From: Vreelandella sedimenti | GTDB taxonomy: Bacteria > Pseudomonadota > Gammaproteobacteria > Pseudomonadales > Halomonadaceae | Direction: 5' to 3' | Assembly: GCF_013416325.1 (NCBI RefSeq) | Contig: NZ_JACCGK010000001.1 | Coordinates: 186,001-250,000, forward strand | Length of the DNA stretch: 64,000 nt | The notes under the pieces: model-generated | The model's input: only the letters and a program-made list of their open reading frames with translations | What the model was told of the DNA's origin: nothing | Databases searched by the model: none | Shown here: positions 61,595 to 64,000 of the stretch, one piece after another | Layout: each line of letters begins with the position of its first letter | How positions within the stretch are numbered: position 1 is the first letter of the stretch | Program-made: the position numbers and the translations under genes

Positions 61595-62521
61595 CTAAAA
61601 CAACGCTAAGCCAATAGACAGCAGCACGCTGTAGAGCAGGGTTGAAATGGCTGTTTTCTTCAGCATATTGGTTAGCATCTCGCCATCACGGGTATGGCTT
61701 AACGTTCTGGCCGCATCCGTCAGTGGCTTGGCCACCAGCAGGCAGCTCCACCCCAACAGCGGTACCGGCAGGGCAACCAAGTAGATCAGGGTAAGCAGCA
61801 GCGCGATGCCCAGCAGCGCCCAGTGGTAGTTAATCGCGTTGGCGCGGCCAAGCCGAACTGCCAGGGTGATTTTGCCATTGCGTGCATCGCTTTCGATATC
61901 GCGCACGTTATTCACATTGAGCACGGCGGTTGCTAACAGCCCGCAGGCGGCGGCGGGTAGTAACGGCAGCCAGCTTAGCTGGTGGGTATGCAGGTAATAG
62001 GTGCCTAGAACGCCTAACAGGCCGAAAAATATGAAGACGGCAATATCGCCCAATCCACGATAGCCATAGGGCGTTCCACCCAGACCAACGGTATAGGTCA
62101 CGGCTGCCAATAAAGAGGCGGCACCTAGCAGCAGGAAAGTGACAATCTGTCCCCACTGGTTGCCAAAGGCGGTCACCAGCAATAACAGCCCTAACAGCGC
62201 TGCTACGATTGCCGTAATAACCATCCCGGCGCGCATTGCCTGTGGCGTCAGCAAGCCAGAAGAGACTGCCCGAGACGGCCCAATGCGTGATTGGTCATCG
62301 GCGCCGGAAGCCGCGTCGCCATAGTCATTGGCTAGATTAGAGAGTACCTGTAGCGCAATGGCCGTCAGCAGGGCAAGCAAAAGCACCGCGCCATTAAAGG
62401 CGTCCACGCTAGCCGCTAGCCCAGTACCCAATAGTATAGAAGCGCACGCCAGTGGAAGTGTTCGGGGGCGAGCGGCTAGCAACCAGGCTTGGTAGTGGCG
62501 GCGCTTAGCGAGTCGTTCCAT
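61595..62521 (-). CDS. menA: 1,4-dihydroxy-2-naphthoate polyprenyltransferase
   Basis: The 308-residue UbiA-superfamily membrane enzyme has the first aspartate motif in NLANDYGDAASGADD near residues 60-74 and the second in NNVRDIESDARNGKITLAVRLG near 187, with about eight membrane spans. MenA attaches the prenyl chain to dihydroxynaphthoate in menaquinone synthesis. The ATG at 62521 has GAGGA upstream. It is divergent from menF. Confidence 0.9.
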   Translation of the reverse strand: MERLAKRRHYQAWLLAARPRTLPLACASILLGTGLAASVDAFNGAVLLLALLTAIALQVLSNLANDYGDAASGADDQSRIGPSRAVSSGLLTPQAMRAGMVITAIVAALLGLLLLVTAFGNQWGQIVTFLLLGAASLLAAVTYTVGLGGTPYGYRGLGDIAVFIFFGLLGVLGTYYLHTHQLSWLPLLPAAACGLLATAVLNVNNVRDIESDARNGKITLAVRLGRANAINYHWALLGIALLLTLIYLVALPVPLLGWSCLLVAKPLTDAARTLSHTRDGEMLTNMLKKTAISTLLYSVLLSIGLALF

Positions 62522-62747
62522 TATGACGATATTCCTCGATTTTCGTTTAAACATTGTCTGGCATGGCAATTATCAAGCATTCGGCAATGTATGATTAACT
62601 GTTAAAAAGTAGACTTAAGTCAAAGCAAATCGTGTCGCCTTGCCCCACACTGCAGGAGCACCACACCAAGAGTTTACGCGATGTTTGGTGACTTATTTAG
62701 ACAATGCAAATATGCGTCGCTAGTCACGCTTGCCTAAAAGGCGAAAT

Positions 62748-64000
62748 ATGCACTCCACACACCCTATTGAAGCTCTCAAGTACCAGCTTGATACACTTAG
62801 TGATAGCGCTAAAAAAGGGTTTATGCGCCTAAGCACTCCCTGTCAGGTGGATAACCTGATGGGGTGGCTAAGCGTGCAGAGCGTTTATCCCCGCCTCTAT
62901 TGGAAGGCGCGTGATACGAACGCCGTTGAGTGCGCGATGTTGGGGGCGATTAAGGCGTTTGATTCGTTAGCGGCGCTGCAGGCGGACCTTGCTGCGCTGG
63001 CTGAAGCAGGCGGCCAACAGCCCAACTATTTTGGCGGCATGGCCTTCGACCCTGGTATGCCGGGGTGGGAGCACTTTCCAGCTTGCCACTTTTTGCTGCC
63101 GCGTATCGAGCTTAAACGCCATCAAGGTGGCGCGACGCTATCACTGAATCTACGTTTCGATGACCGTTCCTCCTGTGCCGAAATCGCCCAGGCTTATGCC
63201 TGTTTAGACGCGTTGGTAGCAGAGCAGCCGCTGCCTCGCCTGCAGCCTTTGGTTTACCAGCGTGAAGACCGCCCCAGCCAACAAGAGTGGGCGGCTTGGG
63301 TGGGGCAGGTGACGAACCCCGACCACTTAGGGCATACGCCCAAGGTGGTGCTTTCCCGTGAAACGCGCCTGACAACATCTGAAACGCCTAACCCTTGGGC
63401 ACTACTGTCACGCTGGCAGGCCGGTGCCGCTGACTGTTTTCACTTTGGCATCCAGTTGACACCCCATGAGGCGTTTATCGGCTGCCCGCCGGAGCAGTTA
63501 TATAAGCGTGACGGTCGGCGTTTAATCACCGAGGCGCTGGCAGGCACGACGCGCCGAGGGCGTGACGCCGGGCAAGATCAGGCGTTTGCCGCTGAGCTAC
63601 TGGCAGATAAGAAAAACACGCTGGAAAACCAGTGCGTTTATCAGCAAATTCTGACCCAGCTTGAGCCGCTTTCTTCACAAGTCCAAATGGGCGAGGCGCA
63701 TATTATTAAGTTGCGCTCTTTGCAGCATATTCGCCGTCTGATTCATGCTGAATTACACCACAGCGTCACCGACCAGTCGTTGCTTTCCTCACTGCCACCG
63801 ACCCCGGCGGTGGGCGGCGTTCCCCGCGAGTCGGCGCTGGCGTTTATTCGACAGCATGAGCGCCATCAACGCGGCTGGTACTCGGGGGTGTTTGGTCGAA
63901 TCAGCCACGCCAGTAGCGACCTCGCCGTGACCATTCGTTGCGCCTATATCGATTCAGAAATGATCCGTCTTTATGCCGGTGCCGGCATTGTGGCGGGCTC
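62748..64000 (+). CDS. menF: Isochorismate synthase MenF (cut by the window end)
   Basis: The ATG at 62748 follows AAAGGCG and opens a frame of 417 codons running off the window. The C-terminal chorismate-binding part shows FIGCPPEQLYKRDGRRLITEALAGTTRRGRDAG, then IRCAYIDSEMIRLYAGAGIVAGS, the isochorismate synthase active-site stretch. It converts chorismate to isochorismate at the head of the menaquinone path, matching the divergent menA. The 226-base gap between them should hold both promoters; I see a CACCAA/TTGGTG inverted repeat at 62664-62690. Confidence 0.9.
   Translation, partial: MHSTHPIEALKYQLDTLSDSAKKGFMRLSTPCQVDNLMGWLSVQSVYPRLYWKARDTNAVECAMLGAIKAFDSLAALQADLAALAEAGGQQPNYFGGMAFDPGMPGWEHFPACHFLLPRIELKRHQGGATLSLNLRFDDRSSCAEIAQAYACLDALVAEQPLPRLQPLVYQREDRPSQQEWAAWVGQVTNPDHLGHTPKVVLSRETRLTTSETPNPWALLSRWQAGAADCFHFGIQLTPHEAFIGCPPEQLYKRDGRRLITEALAGTTRRGRDAGQDQAFAAELLADKKNTLENQCVYQQILTQLEPLSSQVQMGEAHIIKLRSLQHIRRLIHAELHHSVTDQSLLSSLPPTPAVGGVPRESALAFIRQHERHQRGWYSGVFGRISHASSDLAVTIRCAYIDSEMIRLYAGAGIVAG

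Overview
The window is a chromosomal segment of a moderately GC-rich gammaproteobacterium, most likely a Halomonas-type halophile. This is inferred from gene content: two TRAP transporters, a DoeA/creatinase-like M24 enzyme, GabR-like MocR regulators, D-Ala-D-Ala dipeptidase, menaquinone genes and an RND pump. There is no database search behind it. I see no tRNA, rRNA, CRISPR, prophage or insertion sequence.

Layout. 0-13 kb: an amidase, then a LacI regulator divergent from a long acid-sugar operon (ltnD, otnK, otnC, otnI, denD, TRAP dctPQM, an aldehyde dehydrogenase and a GarR-like dehydrogenase). Together these encode uptake of L-threonate and D-erythronate and their conversion to dihydroxyacetone phosphate. 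13-18 kb: a TetR regulator divergent from an RND efflux pair. 18-25 kb: an SDR, a class III aminotransferase, a MocR regulator and an amino-acid ABC importer, tied together by a shared 22-bp-spaced direct-repeat operator. 25-34 kb: a co-directional minus-strand run of aidB, a tandem glycine riboswitch with a DadA-type oxidase, LysR, a second TRAP system and a VanX/DdpX dipeptidase, which I read as a D-alanyl peptide and D-amino acid scavenging module. 34-39 kb: housekeeping genes (ChaC, CbiX-like, YbiT, a ZipA-like protein, TspO). 39-46 kb: a LuxR regulator, aldehyde dehydrogenase and carbamoyl-amidohydrolase divergent from an aminotransferase, an NhaC-type carrier and agmatine deiminase. With gabD/gabT at 57-60 kb these could take agmatine to succinate. 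46-51 kb: a remnant of an Old Yellow Enzyme gene, a GntR regulator, and a minus-strand module of a YfcC carrier, a DUF1028 protein and an M20 amidohydrolase with a 16-bp palindrome at its head. 51-57 kb: an AlbA/Schlafen-type regulator, an M24 enzyme lacking its metal ligands, a TauE exporter and an SLT-type lipoprotein. 57-64 kb: gabR-like/gabD/gabT, a broken photolyase gene, an ABM monooxygenase, menA and the start of menF.

The most unusual feature is not a gene. At least ten short, degenerate tandem-repeat arrays (unit 10-17 bp, often 15) lie in gaps between genes, each with an unrelated unit sequence. They commonly abut or overlap a stop codon, a ribosome binding site or a start codon. 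One forms the N-terminus of a TRAP binding protein, and one consists of DnaA-box-like 14-mers.
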